Assembly: GCA_910586535.1 (NCBI GenBank)
Contig: CAJUHS010000002.1
Coordinates: forward strand, 230,119 to 294,118
Direction: 5' to 3'
DNA length: 64,000 bases
DNA from: an uncultured Oscillospiraceae bacterium
GTDB lineage: Bacteria > Bacillota > Clostridia > Oscillospirales > Ruminococcaceae
Below, one piece after another: positions 42,985 through 52,783 of this stretch. The number at the start of each line of letters is the position of its first letter. The first letter of the stretch is position 1. The position numbers and the translations under genes were made by a program. The notes below the pieces were generated by a model. The model was not told where the DNA came from. It saw only the letters and a program-made list of their open reading frames with translations, and searched no databases.

Positions 42985-43809
42985 TTATTTCCTTTCCAGC
43001 GGAACATATATCCGCTCCGAATATTTCCTGCTCGTTTCCTCATAGCATTCCATTTCAAAACCTCCGCCTCTGCGGTAACCGCTTTGTGGCAGCCAGTCAC
43101 CGTATATCCAGTCCCATGTGCGGCGAATAACGTTCACAAAGTCGTGCTGAGAAGCGGGCGGCGTATCGAAAACAGCATATAAGCCCTCAGAAATATCAAG
43201 CCGCACCGTTCCCGAAATATCGCCCTTTGCCTTTTCGGCACGTATACCAATGAAGTAATCAAGTCTTTCCTTTTCAGGATTCCAGCGCATTACACCGAAA
43301 TCCTCCGTTATTTCGCCGCCTGATAAGCGCAGTGAACGTTTTTCGGCGTTGTACTTGTTCCAGAAGCTTGGCGGCAGCTCCTCGTCGCAGGGATATGCAA
43401 TAACAGAAAAGCCTTTAAGGTACGTCATGGCAACATCGGGGTGCAGCTCGGCCTTTTCAAACTCAAATGGATGAAACAGTCTCAAACTGCAATTTGCCGC
43501 TTTAAATTCCGTAGGCAGTATTTTATGCTCTTTTTTAAAGGCGCGGGTAAAATTTTCCTTGGAATTGAATCCGTATTCAAAAGCAATATCCGACATAGGG
43601 CGGTCTTCCGTGCCAATGCGGCGGACTATCTCCGAAATGCGGCGTTTACGTATGTAGTCGGCAGGAGTAAGACGGGCAGCTTCACGGAACAGCCGCAGAA
43701 AATGAAATTCGGAATAGCCTGCAATACTTGCCAGCATGGCATTGTCAAGCTCGTCCTTCAAGTGCGCTTCGATATAATCTATAACGCGCTTGATGTGCGT
43801 CTGCTCCAT
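42985..43809 (-). CDS. AraC-family regulator with GyrI-like ligand domain
   Basis: About 274 residues. The N-terminal AraC DNA-binding domain has two HTH motifs (DNAMLASIAGYSEFHFLRLF and PMSDIAFEYGFNSKENFTRAF). The C-terminal half is an effector-binding domain (YFIGIRAEKAKGD, YAVFDTPPASQHDFVNVI, FEMECYEE). The architecture is that of Rob/SoxS-related drug-responsive regulators. I chose the ATG at 43809, preceded by GGAGGG, discarding a 39-codon extension. Its partner is the free GyrI-like protein just downstream. Confidence 0.9.
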   Translation of the reverse strand: MEQTHIKRVIDYIEAHLKDELDNAMLASIAGYSEFHFLRLFREAARLTPADYIRKRRISEIVRRIGTEDRPMSDIAFEYGFNSKENFTRAFKKEHKILPTEFKAANCSLRLFHPFEFEKAELHPDVAMTYLKGFSVIAYPCDEELPPSFWNKYNAEKRSLRLSGGEITEDFGVMRWNPEKERLDYFIGIRAEKAKGDISGTVRLDISEGLYAVFDTPPASQHDFVNVIRRTWDWIYGDWLPQSGYRRGGGFEMECYEETSRKYSERIYVPLERK

Positions 43810-43873
43810 AATATCCCTCCCGTTGCCATTATAGCACATCAATTCTTCGGAGGATTGATAAAAATTGCGGAAT

Positions 43874-44305
43874 TTATCTTGCTGTGAAATCAATTTCAAT
43901 CCGCGTCCCGCAGGAAAGCAAAACACCGTCCGTAAGTCTTATCCGCAGGATACAGGTGTTTACATCGCCGAAATCATTGTGACCGTTGTCTATCCACTCG
44001 GCAAAAACATTCTTCAGCTTTCCGGAAATTTCCGCGTTTTCGTGCTTGCCGAAATATCCAAGATTTTCGCCCGTACCGTGGGCGGTAAACCATTCTCCCG
44101 CCACAGCCACGACGGGAGAATTTTCTATCTGCCTCATTTTGACGGAAAGTCCGTAAGTTATTACATAGAACGCTCCGTTCTCGTAATATGCGTTTACGTT
44201 TCTAACATACGGTACTCCGTTTTCCACCGTTGCAAGAGCGATAACGCTGTCCTTACCGAAGCGTTCGTTCATTATCTGTTCTGTTTGCTTACTAATTTTT
44301 TCCAT
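43874..44305 (-). CDS. FMN-binding pyridoxamine-5'-phosphate-oxidase-like protein
   Basis: 143 residues with the split-barrel flavin fold: SVIALATVENGVPYVRNVNAY, YVITYGLSVKMRQIENSPVVAVAGE, and an acidic middle. The family includes FMN or F420 reductases. It lies 5 bp after folD and ends the operon. The substrate is unknown. Confidence 0.85.
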   Translation of the reverse strand: MEKISKQTEQIMNERFGKDSVIALATVENGVPYVRNVNAYYENGAFYVITYGLSVKMRQIENSPVVAVAGEWFTAHGTGENLGYFGKHENAEISGKLKNVFAEWIDNGHNDFGDVNTCILRIRLTDGVLLSCGTRIEIDFTAR

Positions 44306-44310
44306 AGCAG

Positions 44311-45168
44311 TTACTCCGTTATGTTATTCTTTATCTTAGCAGCGGTAAGCGTATTCCTCATAAGCATTGCAATAGTCATGGGACCCACTCCTCCGGGAAC
44401 GGGCGTTATGTACCCCGCCTTATCGAAGCAAGCAGTATAGTCCACATCTCCGCAGAGCTTGCCCTCGGCATTACGGTTCATGCCAACGTCTATGACAACT
44501 GCGCCCTCCTTGACCATATCGGGAGTAACAAATCCTGCTTTTCCAACGGCAGCAACAAGAATATCGGCATTGCTGCAAATCTCCTCAAGATTTTTTGTGC
44601 GGGAATGACATATAGTCACAGTACCGTTCTTATGCAGCAAAAGCATTGCCATAGGCTTGCCTACAATGTTGCTCCTGCCGATAACAACGCAGTTTTTGCC
44701 GCACACGTCCACGCCTGTTTCAGCGATAAGCTCCATAACTCCCGCGGGAGTGCATGGCAGAAAGCTGAAATCGCCTATCATGATATGGCCCACGTTTTCA
44801 GGGTGGAAAGCGTCAACGTCCTTTTCGGGACGGATAGCATTTATTATCGCATTCTCGTTTATCTGCTTCGGCAGCGGGAGCTGCACCAGTATTCCGTTTA
44901 CCTTATCGTCATTGTTAAGCTTTTCAACAAGCTCCAAAAGCTCCGCTTCGGTAGTCTCCTCAGGCAGAGCATACTCATATGAGTTAAAGCCTACTTCTGC
45001 ACAGGCTTTTTTCTTGTTGTTCACATATACGCGTGAAGCGGGATTGTCCCCCACTATCACTACTGCCAAACCTATCTCTATGCCCTTTTCTTTAAGCGTT
45101 TCCGCTTCCTTGCGAACCTGCTCCTTCACCCTTGCGGAAACCGCTTTACCGTCAATTATCCGAGCCAT
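44311..45168 (-). CDS. folD: Bifunctional methylenetetrahydrofolate dehydrogenase/cyclohydrolase
   Basis: About 285 residues. FolD interconverts 5,10-methylene-, methenyl- and 10-formyl-THF for one-carbon supply. Motifs are the catalytic Lys in YVNNKKKAC, QLPLPKQIN, the NADP loop VIGRSNIVGKPMAMLLL and PVPGGVGPMTIAML. The ATG at 45168 follows GGAGATAT and lies within the end of lgt (17-bp overlap). Its formyl-THF product supports purine synthesis. Confidence 0.96.
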   Translation of the reverse strand: MARIIDGKAVSARVKEQVRKEAETLKEKGIEIGLAVVIVGDNPASRVYVNNKKKACAEVGFNSYEYALPEETTEAELLELVEKLNNDDKVNGILVQLPLPKQINENAIINAIRPEKDVDAFHPENVGHIMIGDFSFLPCTPAGVMELIAETGVDVCGKNCVVIGRSNIVGKPMAMLLLHKNGTVTICHSRTKNLEEICSNADILVAAVGKAGFVTPDMVKEGAVVIDVGMNRNAEGKLCGDVDYTACFDKAGYITPVPGGVGPMTIAMLMRNTLTAAKIKNNITE

Positions 45169-46240
45169 CTGATATCTCCTCCTGTTCTTCTTCCTCATTT
45201 TCCCCTGCGGTATCGTCCAGAAGCCTATCCTCACTGCTAAGCTCCTCAGCAGAGTCTATTTTCTTTTCAGCCTTTGCGCTTTTCTTAGCCGCCTTTTCGT
45301 CTTCGTATGCCCTGTACTTTTCCTCCGTCTCAGCAATAAGCCGCTTTGATTCCTCGGTATCCTTATAGAAAACATACTCTCCGTCCATTTTTATCTTATG
45401 ACGCTTAAAAATTATGACAGCTATCGAGACCAGTACGCAGACTCCCGCCACAAGCTGGGATATCCTGATATGTCCCACCATAAGGCTGTCCGTACGGAGA
45501 CCCTCTATAAAAAATCGTCCCAGACCGTACCAGCCGATATACATAAAGAAAAGCTCTCCGTCAAATTTGCGGCATTTGGAGTATAGGTGCAGCAGTATAA
45601 AGCCGACCAAGCACCATAAGGATTCGTATAAAAAACACGGGTGTACAGGCAGAGACGGGTCAACGGTCACTCCCGTTGACGCCAAAATATCCTCCGCCGT
45701 TGATCTTATCTGCGCCTGTATTCTCGGACTTGTCATTCCCCATGGCATGGAAGTATTGCTGCCAAAGCACTCATGGTTGAAAAAATTCCCCCATCTTCCT
45801 ATGCTCTGACCTATCAGGAAACCCATTCCCGCCAGATCGAGCATAGGCATAAGCCGTACTTTACGTATCCTCGCCATTACCGCGCCGAACAGCACTGCGC
45901 CTATAAGTCCGCCGTAGATAGCCAGACCGCCGCTGTGTACCGAAAATATCTTAGGCAGATTGTCCTTGTAATAATCCCATTCCATAAAAACATAGTAAAG
46001 CCTTGCGCAAATAACCGCGCCGATAAAACCGGTCACTGCCACATCAACAGCTCTGTCGTCGTCAATACCGAAGCTTTTCATTCTTTTAAAGCAATATACT
46101 GCCGCCAGAAGCAATCCCAGAGTTATTATCAGACCGTACCATTTTATTGTTATCCCGAAAAGCACAAATGCGTCGCTGTAAACAGGAAACTCAATATTCA
46201 GCGATGGAAAGGATATTGTGTTCCATTCTGCGTTTGTCAA
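45152..46240 (-). CDS. lgt: Prolipoprotein diacylglyceryl transferase with charged tail
   Basis: 362 residues, longer than typical Lgt (about 270-290). This membrane enzyme attaches diacylglycerol to the lipobox Cys of prolipoproteins. It has about seven spans and the signature GRWGNFFNHECFG, together with HSGGLAIYGGLIGA and WYGLGRFFIEGLRTDSL. The last ~75 residues are a highly charged, helical cytosolic tail (Lys-rich, then Glu/Asp-rich), an extension common in Clostridia with no known role. It overlaps ymfH by 4 bp (ATGA). Confidence 0.95.
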   Translation of the reverse strand: MTNAEWNTISFPSLNIEFPVYSDAFVLFGITIKWYGLIITLGLLLAAVYCFKRMKSFGIDDDRAVDVAVTGFIGAVICARLYYVFMEWDYYKDNLPKIFSVHSGGLAIYGGLIGAVLFGAVMARIRKVRLMPMLDLAGMGFLIGQSIGRWGNFFNHECFGSNTSMPWGMTSPRIQAQIRSTAEDILASTGVTVDPSLPVHPCFLYESLWCLVGFILLHLYSKCRKFDGELFFMYIGWYGLGRFFIEGLRTDSLMVGHIRISQLVAGVCVLVSIAVIIFKRHKIKMDGEYVFYKDTEESKRLIAETEEKYRAYEDEKAAKKSAKAEKKIDSAEELSSEDRLLDDTAGENEEEEQEEISDGSDN

Positions 46241-47532
46241 TTTTGTTCCTCCTTGCTGCTTATAGGCTCAATTATAGAGATAGTAACGTTTTCCGAGTTA
46301 AACTGCTTTTCCAGCCGCTTTTTCATATCCTCAAATTTTACATCGGCAACAGTTTCGATTACGTCGAACGCCGAAAGCTTTTCCATACCAGAATTTAACA
46401 TATTTGTAGCTATCGCCTCCGCGTCGCTGAGGTTTCGGATAAGCGCTCCGTAGTATGCTTTTTTAATACCGTCAAACCGTTCTCGGTCAAAACCCTCTTT
46501 TTTGCAGCGGCCTATTTCCTCAATAATTCTGTCGCGTACCAGACGAGGATTTCTCGATTCGCCGCCGAAAATTGAACAGCAGTAACCGTCGCCGCTGAAT
46601 ACCTCTGTGGAAAACGTGGAATTTATCAAGCCCTCATCGTAAAGCTTTTTGTAGAAATCGGAGCTTCCATTTGCAAGCAGAGCAAGCACAAAGTTCGTTT
46701 CTATCTCGGCGCGGAGCGCGTCAATACCTGTTTCGGGCTTCGCTTTAAAGCCGATATTGAACATGGGCATGGCGATCTCAAGCTGCTGAACGACTTCTTT
46801 CCGGCATACCGTATCGGGCTCAGGCTCAAATGCCGTTTCAAGTTCCGGATTGCCGTTATTTTTCAAAAGCCTGTCGCACATCTCCAATATCCTGTCCTCG
46901 TCAATATTTCCCGCAATGCTAAGAACCATATTGTTGAGGTTATAGAACGTGTTGTAGCATTGGTACAGCAGGTCCGCATTTATTTTGGCTATACTCTCAA
47001 CCGTACCCGCAATGTCTATCTTGACGGGATGATTTTGGTACATACCCTGAAGCATATTAAAGAATACTCTCCAGCCCGCGTTATCATCGTACATACGGAT
47101 TTCCTGGCCGATTATTCCCTGCTCTTTCTGAACGGTCTCCTCGGTAAAATAGGGAGACTGCACAAAACTGAGAAGTATCTCAAGAGATTCGTAAACATTG
47201 TCGGTACAGCTGAACAGATAGCAAGTCTTATCGAACGAGGTATAGGCGTTTGCGGACGCTCCGGTTTTAGCGTAAAGGCTGAACACATCGCAGTCCTCAT
47301 TTTCAAAAAGCTTGTGCTCCAGATAGTGAGCTATACCGTTGGGTACGGTAATAAAATCCGTCTCGTTCTTAGTCTTGAACTTAGTATTTATAGAACCGTA
47401 TTTGGTGCCGAAAAGAGCGTAAGAAGTGCTGTAGTCCTCCATTTTCCAAATGTAAATGTCCAGACCCGTAGGATGCTTGACATAGGTATACTGTTCGCCG
47501 GTGCGTTCGTTTTTAACGATTTTCTTTTCCAT
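46237..47532 (-). CDS. ymfH: M16 zinc peptidase of the YmfH type
   Basis: About 431 residues. The inverted zinc motif HxxEH is intact in GIAHYLEHKLFENED, with the third ligand expected in the downstream EQGIIGQEI segment. In Bacillus this protein and YmfF are linked to EF-P lysine modification, by annotation. I chose the ATG at 47532, preceded by GGAGG, discarding a 14-codon extension. It follows ymfF after one base, and the pair likely forms a heterodimer. Confidence 0.9.
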   Translation of the reverse strand: MEKKIVKNERTGEQYTYVKHPTGLDIYIWKMEDYSTSYALFGTKYGSINTKFKTKNETDFITVPNGIAHYLEHKLFENEDCDVFSLYAKTGASANAYTSFDKTCYLFSCTDNVYESLEILLSFVQSPYFTEETVQKEQGIIGQEIRMYDDNAGWRVFFNMLQGMYQNHPVKIDIAGTVESIAKINADLLYQCYNTFYNLNNMVLSIAGNIDEDRILEMCDRLLKNNGNPELETAFEPEPDTVCRKEVVQQLEIAMPMFNIGFKAKPETGIDALRAEIETNFVLALLANGSSDFYKKLYDEGLINSTFSTEVFSGDGYCCSIFGGESRNPRLVRDRIIEEIGRCKKEGFDRERFDGIKKAYYGALIRNLSDAEAIATNMLNSGMEKLSAFDVIETVADVKFEDMKKRLEKQFNSENVTISIIEPISSKEEQN

Positions 47533-47533
47533 A

Positions 47534-48802
47534 TCAGACAGCCTCCTTTCCTGTAAGAACATAGACCGTATCAAGCCTTAAAGAGTTCGCCGCAGCGATA
47601 ACTTCCTCCCGAGTAACTTTTTTCAATCTTTCGATATATTCTTCCGGAGTAAAAATATCCCCCGAATATATCCGCTGGAAATACCAGTTGCCTATATCAT
47701 TTGCATTGTCGCTTACACCCTTAATTCCGTTTAACATAGTGCGTCTTGCATTTTCAAACTCATCATCCGTAAAATCGCCTTTTTTCATGGCTTCAAGCTG
47801 ATTGAGTATCTCTGCCTCCGCCTTTTTGGCGTTAGCGTGTTCAACACCGCTGTCAACGTAAAGAACGCCTTTCCTGTCGTTATATCCCGAAGAACAATAG
47901 TAGCAAAGACTGAGCTTTTCACGTACATTCATAAACAGTTTTGAAATGGGAGAACCTCCGTAAACCGCATTCATGAGCCGCATCACCGCTATATTTTCAT
48001 AACCGGTTTTAAACGCCATGACCATTTTGCTCTGGGCAACGTCGTGAGGTTCGGTAACACGGCATACCTCGGCTTTCAAAGACGACAAGTTCGAGGAATT
48101 ATCCCCGCCGTAGTCCCTGTCAATTTTTAAAAGTGATTCCGTCAATACCTTTTTACAGCTATCGTTTGGTTCCGCTCCAACAAAAAGTATCTCTATCTGA
48201 GCGGTTTTAAGCAGCTTTTTGTATTGCTCGTAAGCTGAAGACGCAGTTATCTGTTCCGCACGCTCCTTGCTTCCGGAGGTAGGAACGGCAGCAGGCTCGC
48301 CCTTGTAAATATTAAAGTTAGCTCTCTTAAATGCATAAGAACGCTTTTCGTTTATCTCGGCGTCAATAGCGTCCAGAAGCTCCTGTTTTTTTAGCGCAAA
48401 ATTCTTTTTTTGGAACGCCTCGCCCTCCAGATTGGGATCGGTAAGGCAATCGGCAAGTATAGCGGCAAGCTCAGCGGTTATCTTTTCGCCGTCAAAGCTG
48501 TAGCGATCGTTTATACAGCTTGCCGAAAGCATAAGGTTCTGGGTATCTCCGTATTTGGAATAATACGACGTAATACCGGAACCGTACAGTGAATCATGCT
48601 TGCGGTTAAGCTCTGTAAAGGTCGGGTACTTTGCATTTGTCGAAGCCAGTACTGTAGGTATGACCGCGTTAAGCGCAGCAGTTTCCTCTGCAAGCTCTGT
48701 AAGCAGGTAAACGGCAATTGAATTTGTTTTCAGTCTTTTGTTAATAATAGTTGAGAAATGAATCCCATCTGCAATTTTTTCTCTGCTGTAGTTTATTGGC
48801 AA
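47534..48802 (-). CDS. ymfF: M16 peptidase-like partner YmfF
   Basis: 422 residues of the same fold as YmfH but without HxxEH (the region reads ELNRKHDSLYGS), as in known inactive partners. It also has GGSPISKLFMNVREKLSLCYY, the typical M16 C-terminal substrate motif. It starts with a TTG at 48802, preceded by GGAGC, and is first in a five-gene minus-strand run: ymfF, ymfH, lgt, folD, flavoprotein. Confidence 0.9.
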   Translation of the reverse strand: MPINYSREKIADGIHFSTIINKRLKTNSIAVYLLTELAEETAALNAVIPTVLASTNAKYPTFTELNRKHDSLYGSGITSYYSKYGDTQNLMLSASCINDRYSFDGEKITAELAAILADCLTDPNLEGEAFQKKNFALKKQELLDAIDAEINEKRSYAFKRANFNIYKGEPAAVPTSGSKERAEQITASSAYEQYKKLLKTAQIEILFVGAEPNDSCKKVLTESLLKIDRDYGGDNSSNLSSLKAEVCRVTEPHDVAQSKMVMAFKTGYENIAVMRLMNAVYGGSPISKLFMNVREKLSLCYYCSSGYNDRKGVLYVDSGVEHANAKKAEAEILNQLEAMKKGDFTDDEFENARRTMLNGIKGVSDNANDIGNWYFQRIYSGDIFTPEEYIERLKKVTREEVIAAANSLRLDTVYVLTGKEAV

Positions 48803-48870
48803 ATTTATCAGCTCCTGTTAAAATAATAGGTATTTTTATTATAGCACACTTTTTTTTATAATTCTATACC

Positions 48871-48899
48871 TTGACAAAAAAAAAGTTAAGGTTTACAAT
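48871..48899 (+). promoter_or_regulatory. Promoter of the XerC-like gene
   Basis: A perfect TTGACA at 48871-48876, a 17-bp spacer that is mostly A, and TACAAT at 48894-48899. It leaves a leader of about 115 nt. Confidence 0.7.
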
Positions 48900-49019
48900 T
48901 ATATTATCCGTTTTCTTTCGTTTTTTGGACAAATGAGGCTCTGCGCCGCAGCTGACGGCTTACAGCTTCAGTATAATGTATACAGATTTTATCGCTTTAT
49001 GCGGATATCGGAGGGTATT

Positions 49020-50021
49020 ATGGCATCGCAGAAAATCAATCCTAAGGAATGTCCTCAGTTTTTAAACGAATTTTTTACCTTTCAGCGAGTTGTAAAAATC
49101 AAATCTGAGAGGACTCTCGAATCTTACTATATTGATCTCAGAATATTTTTAAGGTATGTCAAGCTTACCAAAGGAAATATACGTGCTGATATGCCTATGA
49201 GGGACATCACAATTTTGGATGTCCCGCTCGAATGGGTAAGAGATTTTTCAAAGCTGGACATACTCAACTACCTAAGCTATGTCGCCACAGACAGAGGCAA
49301 TACCGCCAAAACAAGACACCGCAAGCTTGCCTCGCTCAAAGTGTTCTACAAGTGCCTTTACCGCGACCTTAACCTCATTCCGAACGATCCAACAAAAGAT
49401 ATCGACTACCCCAAAATGCACGAGCATCTGCCTAAGTTCCTTACCTTGAACGACAGCATAAAGCTGCTTGAAAATATGAGCAAGGAGGATCCGTACTACT
49501 ACAGGGATTACTGTATCATAACCCTTTTCCTCAACTGCGGAATGCGTCTCAGCGAGCTTGTGGGACTCAATCTTCAGGACGTAAACTTGGATGAGCGTAC
49601 CATGCGTCTGCTTGGAAAAGGCAACAAAGAACGTATAATCCACATAAACGACGCCTGTGCGGATTCGATCGTGCAGTACGTTAAAGAAAGAGAAGGATCA
49701 CCCATTGAGCCGGACGCGCTCTTTCTCAGCAAGCGCGGCACCCGCATCACCAACAGGCGAGTTCAGCAGATAGTTGACAACGCTCTTCGGGACAGCAATC
49801 TCGACAATCAGGGATACTCTACTCACAAGCTGCGCCATACGGCAGCTACCCTTATGTACCAGCACGGAAACGTTGACACGCTTATTCTTAAAGAGATACT
49901 TGGACACAAAAGCATTTCCACCACCGAGATATACACCCATATTTCAAACGAATCCGTAAAAGAAGCCATGGACGCTTCTCCACTTGCAAATATCCGCAAT
50001 ACAAAAAAGCCAAAAGGTTAA
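49020..50021 (+). CDS. Tyrosine recombinase, XerC-like
   Basis: About 333 residues. An N-terminal core-binding (SAM-like) domain precedes the catalytic domain, with Arg in CGMRLSELVGL, Lys in LLGKGNKER, HxxR in HKLRHTAAT, the LGHKS histidine and the nucleophile Tyr in STTEIYTHI. Size and a solitary position with housekeeping-like codon use suggest a chromosomal dimer-resolution recombinase rather than a phage integrase, but no dif site is visible. The ATG at 49020 follows GGAGGG. Confidence 0.9.
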   Translation: MASQKINPKECPQFLNEFFTFQRVVKIKSERTLESYYIDLRIFLRYVKLTKGNIRADMPMRDITILDVPLEWVRDFSKLDILNYLSYVATDRGNTAKTRHRKLASLKVFYKCLYRDLNLIPNDPTKDIDYPKMHEHLPKFLTLNDSIKLLENMSKEDPYYYRDYCIITLFLNCGMRLSELVGLNLQDVNLDERTMRLLGKGNKERIIHINDACADSIVQYVKEREGSPIEPDALFLSKRGTRITNRRVQQIVDNALRDSNLDNQGYSTHKLRHTAATLMYQHGNVDTLILKEILGHKSISTTEIYTHISNESVKEAMDASPLANIRNTKKPKG

Positions 50022-50129
50022 ACCTATTTATACCACCGTCTACAGTAAGTTACCGCAGTATTCTGCCAAAACAAAAGCTTAGGCAAAAAGTCTGCACAAA
50101 AAGCTGAAACACTTAAAAGGACTGATACA

Positions 50130-51029
50130 ATGAAGCTTGACCGCCTTATAGGAATAATCACAACGCTCCAGCAGAAAGGAAAGGTAACCGCCCCGTATCT
50201 GGCGGAAAAATTTGAGGTATCCAAACGCACAATAAACCGTGATATCGAAACTATTTGCCTTGCCGGTATACCGATTGTAACCGAGCAGGGCGCGGGCGGC
50301 GGTATTTCTATAATGCAAGGTTTTTCATTTGACACAACGGTTTTCACCGAAGAGGAACTGCGCTCCGTTTTTGTGGGACTTAAAACCCTCGACAGCGTGT
50401 CAAAGGAATCAAAGTCTGCTTTGCTTGCCGAAAAAATCGGAGGCGTGATACCCGTTGAAGAAAATATGCTGATAGACCTGTCGTCTTTCTACAAGGACAG
50501 TCTTTCAGAAAAGATAGAAATACTGAAAAAAGCGATAGACAGCCGAAAAAAAGTAACGTTCAGATATTACTACGAAAAGGGCGAGGAGAACAAGCTTATC
50601 GAACCCGCTCTTGTTGTATTCAAATGGTCAAACTGGTATATCTTCGGATTCTGCCCCGAGCGGGACGGTTTCAGAATGTACAAGCTCACGCGTCTGTGGG
50701 AGCTTTCAGTCACCGATGAAATCTTTGAGCCGCGCGTGGTACCGGAAGAGACGCTCTCATTCAATGGGGCTACGGAAGATAAAATGTCGGTAGCGGCGCT
50801 ATACGAATCAAGTGAAAAATTCCGCCTTGTGGACGAATACGGACCATACAGCTTTACCGTTACAGATGACGGCAGACTTTACTGCAAACTGGGGTTTCGC
50901 TCCGAAGAAAGCGCTTTGCGGTGGTTTTTAAGCTTCGGGAGCAAAGCCGAGATACTGTCTCCCGAACCGTTACGCCAAGCCTTTAACAACGAACTCAGGA
51001 GGACTTTAAAAATTTATGAAAATACTTAA
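50130..51029 (+). CDS. WYL-domain transcriptional regulator (YafY type)
   Basis: 299 residues. The HTH_11-type domain (VTAPYLAEKFEVSKRTINRD and IETICLAGIPIVTEQGAGGG) is followed by a WYL domain (RKKVTFRYYYEKGEE, WSNWYIFGFCPERDGFRMYK) and a WCX tail. WYL regulators sense ligands or nucleic acids. AAAGGAC lies before the ATG. It overlaps the hydrolase gene by 14 bp and likely regulates this three-gene unit. Confidence 0.92.
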   Translation: MKLDRLIGIITTLQQKGKVTAPYLAEKFEVSKRTINRDIETICLAGIPIVTEQGAGGGISIMQGFSFDTTVFTEEELRSVFVGLKTLDSVSKESKSALLAEKIGGVIPVEENMLIDLSSFYKDSLSEKIEILKKAIDSRKKVTFRYYYEKGEENKLIEPALVVFKWSNWYIFGFCPERDGFRMYKLTRLWELSVTDEIFEPRVVPEETLSFNGATEDKMSVAALYESSEKFRLVDEYGPYSFTVTDDGRLYCKLGFRSEESALRWFLSFGSKAEILSPEPLRQAFNNELRRTLKIYENT

Positions 51030-51981
51030 AAGACTTGCAAAAATCATACTTGCCTTTGCTGCTGTAATAGCTGCCGCCCTGCTGCTATGCTTTGTCAATC
51101 ACCGTATAAAGCTTGCAAATGAGGACAAATTTTTTATTACTGCGGGAACCCCCGTGACTGTAGACGGTCACACGATGAACGTATACACCGAGGGGGATGG
51201 AAACGTTACTTTAGTGTTTATGTCGGGCGGCGGCACTTGCTCCCCCTTGCTGGATTTCAAATCTCTGTACTCGCTTCTGAGCGATAAGTACCGCATTGCC
51301 GTCGTAGAAAAGTTTGGCTACGGTTTCAGCGATGTGGTAAACACGGACAGAGACATCGACTCTATGCTTGATGACACAAGAACCGCGCTTTCGGCAGCGG
51401 GTCTGAAAGCCCCGTACATACTTTGTCCACACTCCATGTCGGGACTTGAAGCACTGCGCTGGGCACAAGAATATCCAGATGAGGTTTCGGCTATAGTCGG
51501 TCTGGATATGGCTGTTCCGCAGTACTATGAAAGCATGGATATCAATATCCCGCTTATGCGGCTGGCAAGCTTCGCGGCTCAAATAGGCATGACCCGAATT
51601 ATTCCCGGCATTTCGGAAAGCGACGCTATTCTATACGGCACGCTTACCGATGAGGAAAAGGAGCTCTACAGAGCGGTCTTTTACAGACGCACCGCCACGG
51701 TTACAATGATAAACGAAACGGCAGCAGTCAAGGAAAACGCCAAAACCGTTGAAGCAGGCGAAATCCCGCAGATACCAATGCTGCTGTTCATATCTGACGG
51801 TTCTGGCGGCACGGGCTTCGACAAAGGCACATGGCGCAGTGTCCCGAAAGACTATATTGCACAGGTAAACGGCGGAACTTATATTGAGCTGGACTGCCCC
51901 CACTATGTTCATGATCATGAGTATGAAAAAATATCGGAGGAAACCATTAAATTTATTTCCGGACTGGAGGAACTGCAATGA
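51016..51981 (+). CDS. Membrane-anchored alpha/beta hydrolase
   Basis: 321 residues. A basic start and one membrane span (LAKIILAFAAVIAAALLLC) anchor an extracytoplasmic alpha/beta hydrolase. The nucleophile elbow is HSMSG, the oxyanion region SGGGTCSP, and the likely catalytic His is in DCPHYVHDHEY. The substrate is unknown. It overlaps the WYL gene upstream and the GNAT gene downstream (ATGA), so translation is coupled. Confidence 0.85.
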   Translation: MKILKRLAKIILAFAAVIAAALLLCFVNHRIKLANEDKFFITAGTPVTVDGHTMNVYTEGDGNVTLVFMSGGGTCSPLLDFKSLYSLLSDKYRIAVVEKFGYGFSDVVNTDRDIDSMLDDTRTALSAAGLKAPYILCPHSMSGLEALRWAQEYPDEVSAIVGLDMAVPQYYESMDINIPLMRLASFAAQIGMTRIIPGISESDAILYGTLTDEEKELYRAVFYRRTATVTMINETAAVKENAKTVEAGEIPQIPMLLFISDGSGGTGFDKGTWRSVPKDYIAQVNGGTYIELDCPHYVHDHEYEKISEETIKFISGLEELQ

Positions 51982-52625
51982 TTTTTGATAACCACGATGA
52001 AAGAATAAAATACTACGAGCTTATACTTGAAAGAAAAACTCTGGAGGACATCCCTGTTTTTCCACTTCCTGACGGATACAGATTTGTAATGTACAAAAGC
52101 GGAGACAGAGACGCTTGGATAGATATCGAAAAGTCCGCAAAGGAATTTAAAACCTATGAAGCCGGTTTAAAATCATGGAACGAATACTACGGAGGAAAGG
52201 ACGATGAACTTGTCCGCAGAATGGTATTTATTGAGACAGACAGCGGCGAAAAGGTCGCTACAGCAACGGCTTATTACGACATTCACGGCAACGACAAATC
52301 CGGAGCGGGCTGGCTGCACTGGGTATCGGTAAGGCGCGAATTTCAGGGAAAGGGTCTGTCAAAGCCTCTTATCGCGCACACTCTTGAAGTAATGCGGTCG
52401 CTGGGATATTCACACGCTAAAATTCCCACTCAGACTACTTCATGGGTAGCCTGCAAGGTGTATCTGGACTTCGGATTCACTCCCATTCCTCAGAATGCGG
52501 AGCATAACCATGATGGCTGGCGTATTGTCAAGGCTCTGACCAACCACCCCGCTTTAGCGAAGTTTACTCCTGCTGACTTAAAAGAAATCCTTGCAGAAAA
52601 TTTTAAAAAGGCAGAAGAAACATGA
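51978..52625 (+). CDS. GNAT family N-acetyltransferase
   Basis: 215 residues. The acetyl-CoA site is VSVRREFQGKGLSKPLIAHT, and a C-terminal WVACKVYLDFGFTPIPQN segment follows, typical of the GNAT fold. The first ~45 residues form an added helical part. The start overlaps the hydrolase stop by four bases. No substrate is evident. Confidence 0.88.
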   Translation: MIFDNHDERIKYYELILERKTLEDIPVFPLPDGYRFVMYKSGDRDAWIDIEKSAKEFKTYEAGLKSWNEYYGGKDDELVRRMVFIETDSGEKVATATAYYDIHGNDKSGAGWLHWVSVRREFQGKGLSKPLIAHTLEVMRSLGYSHAKIPTQTTSWVACKVYLDFGFTPIPQNAEHNHDGWRIVKALTNHPALAKFTPADLKEILAENFKKAEET

Positions 52626-52783
52626 CATACAGTTGTCGTGTTTGAGATGATATACTTACAGCAATTCCATTTTGAAAATGTAAGCAAAAGCTGTCTCTTA
52701 AAACCCATATACGCAAGATTTCAGACTTATCTTTTGTACATTTTCTTCATGGAATAGCTGTAACAAAAAACGGAGGTCTTAAT

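Noticed and set aside
49020..50021. Integrase of a mobile element
   Set aside because: No attachment repeats, excisionase or cargo genes adjoin it; size and context fit a chromosomal XerC-like recombinase.
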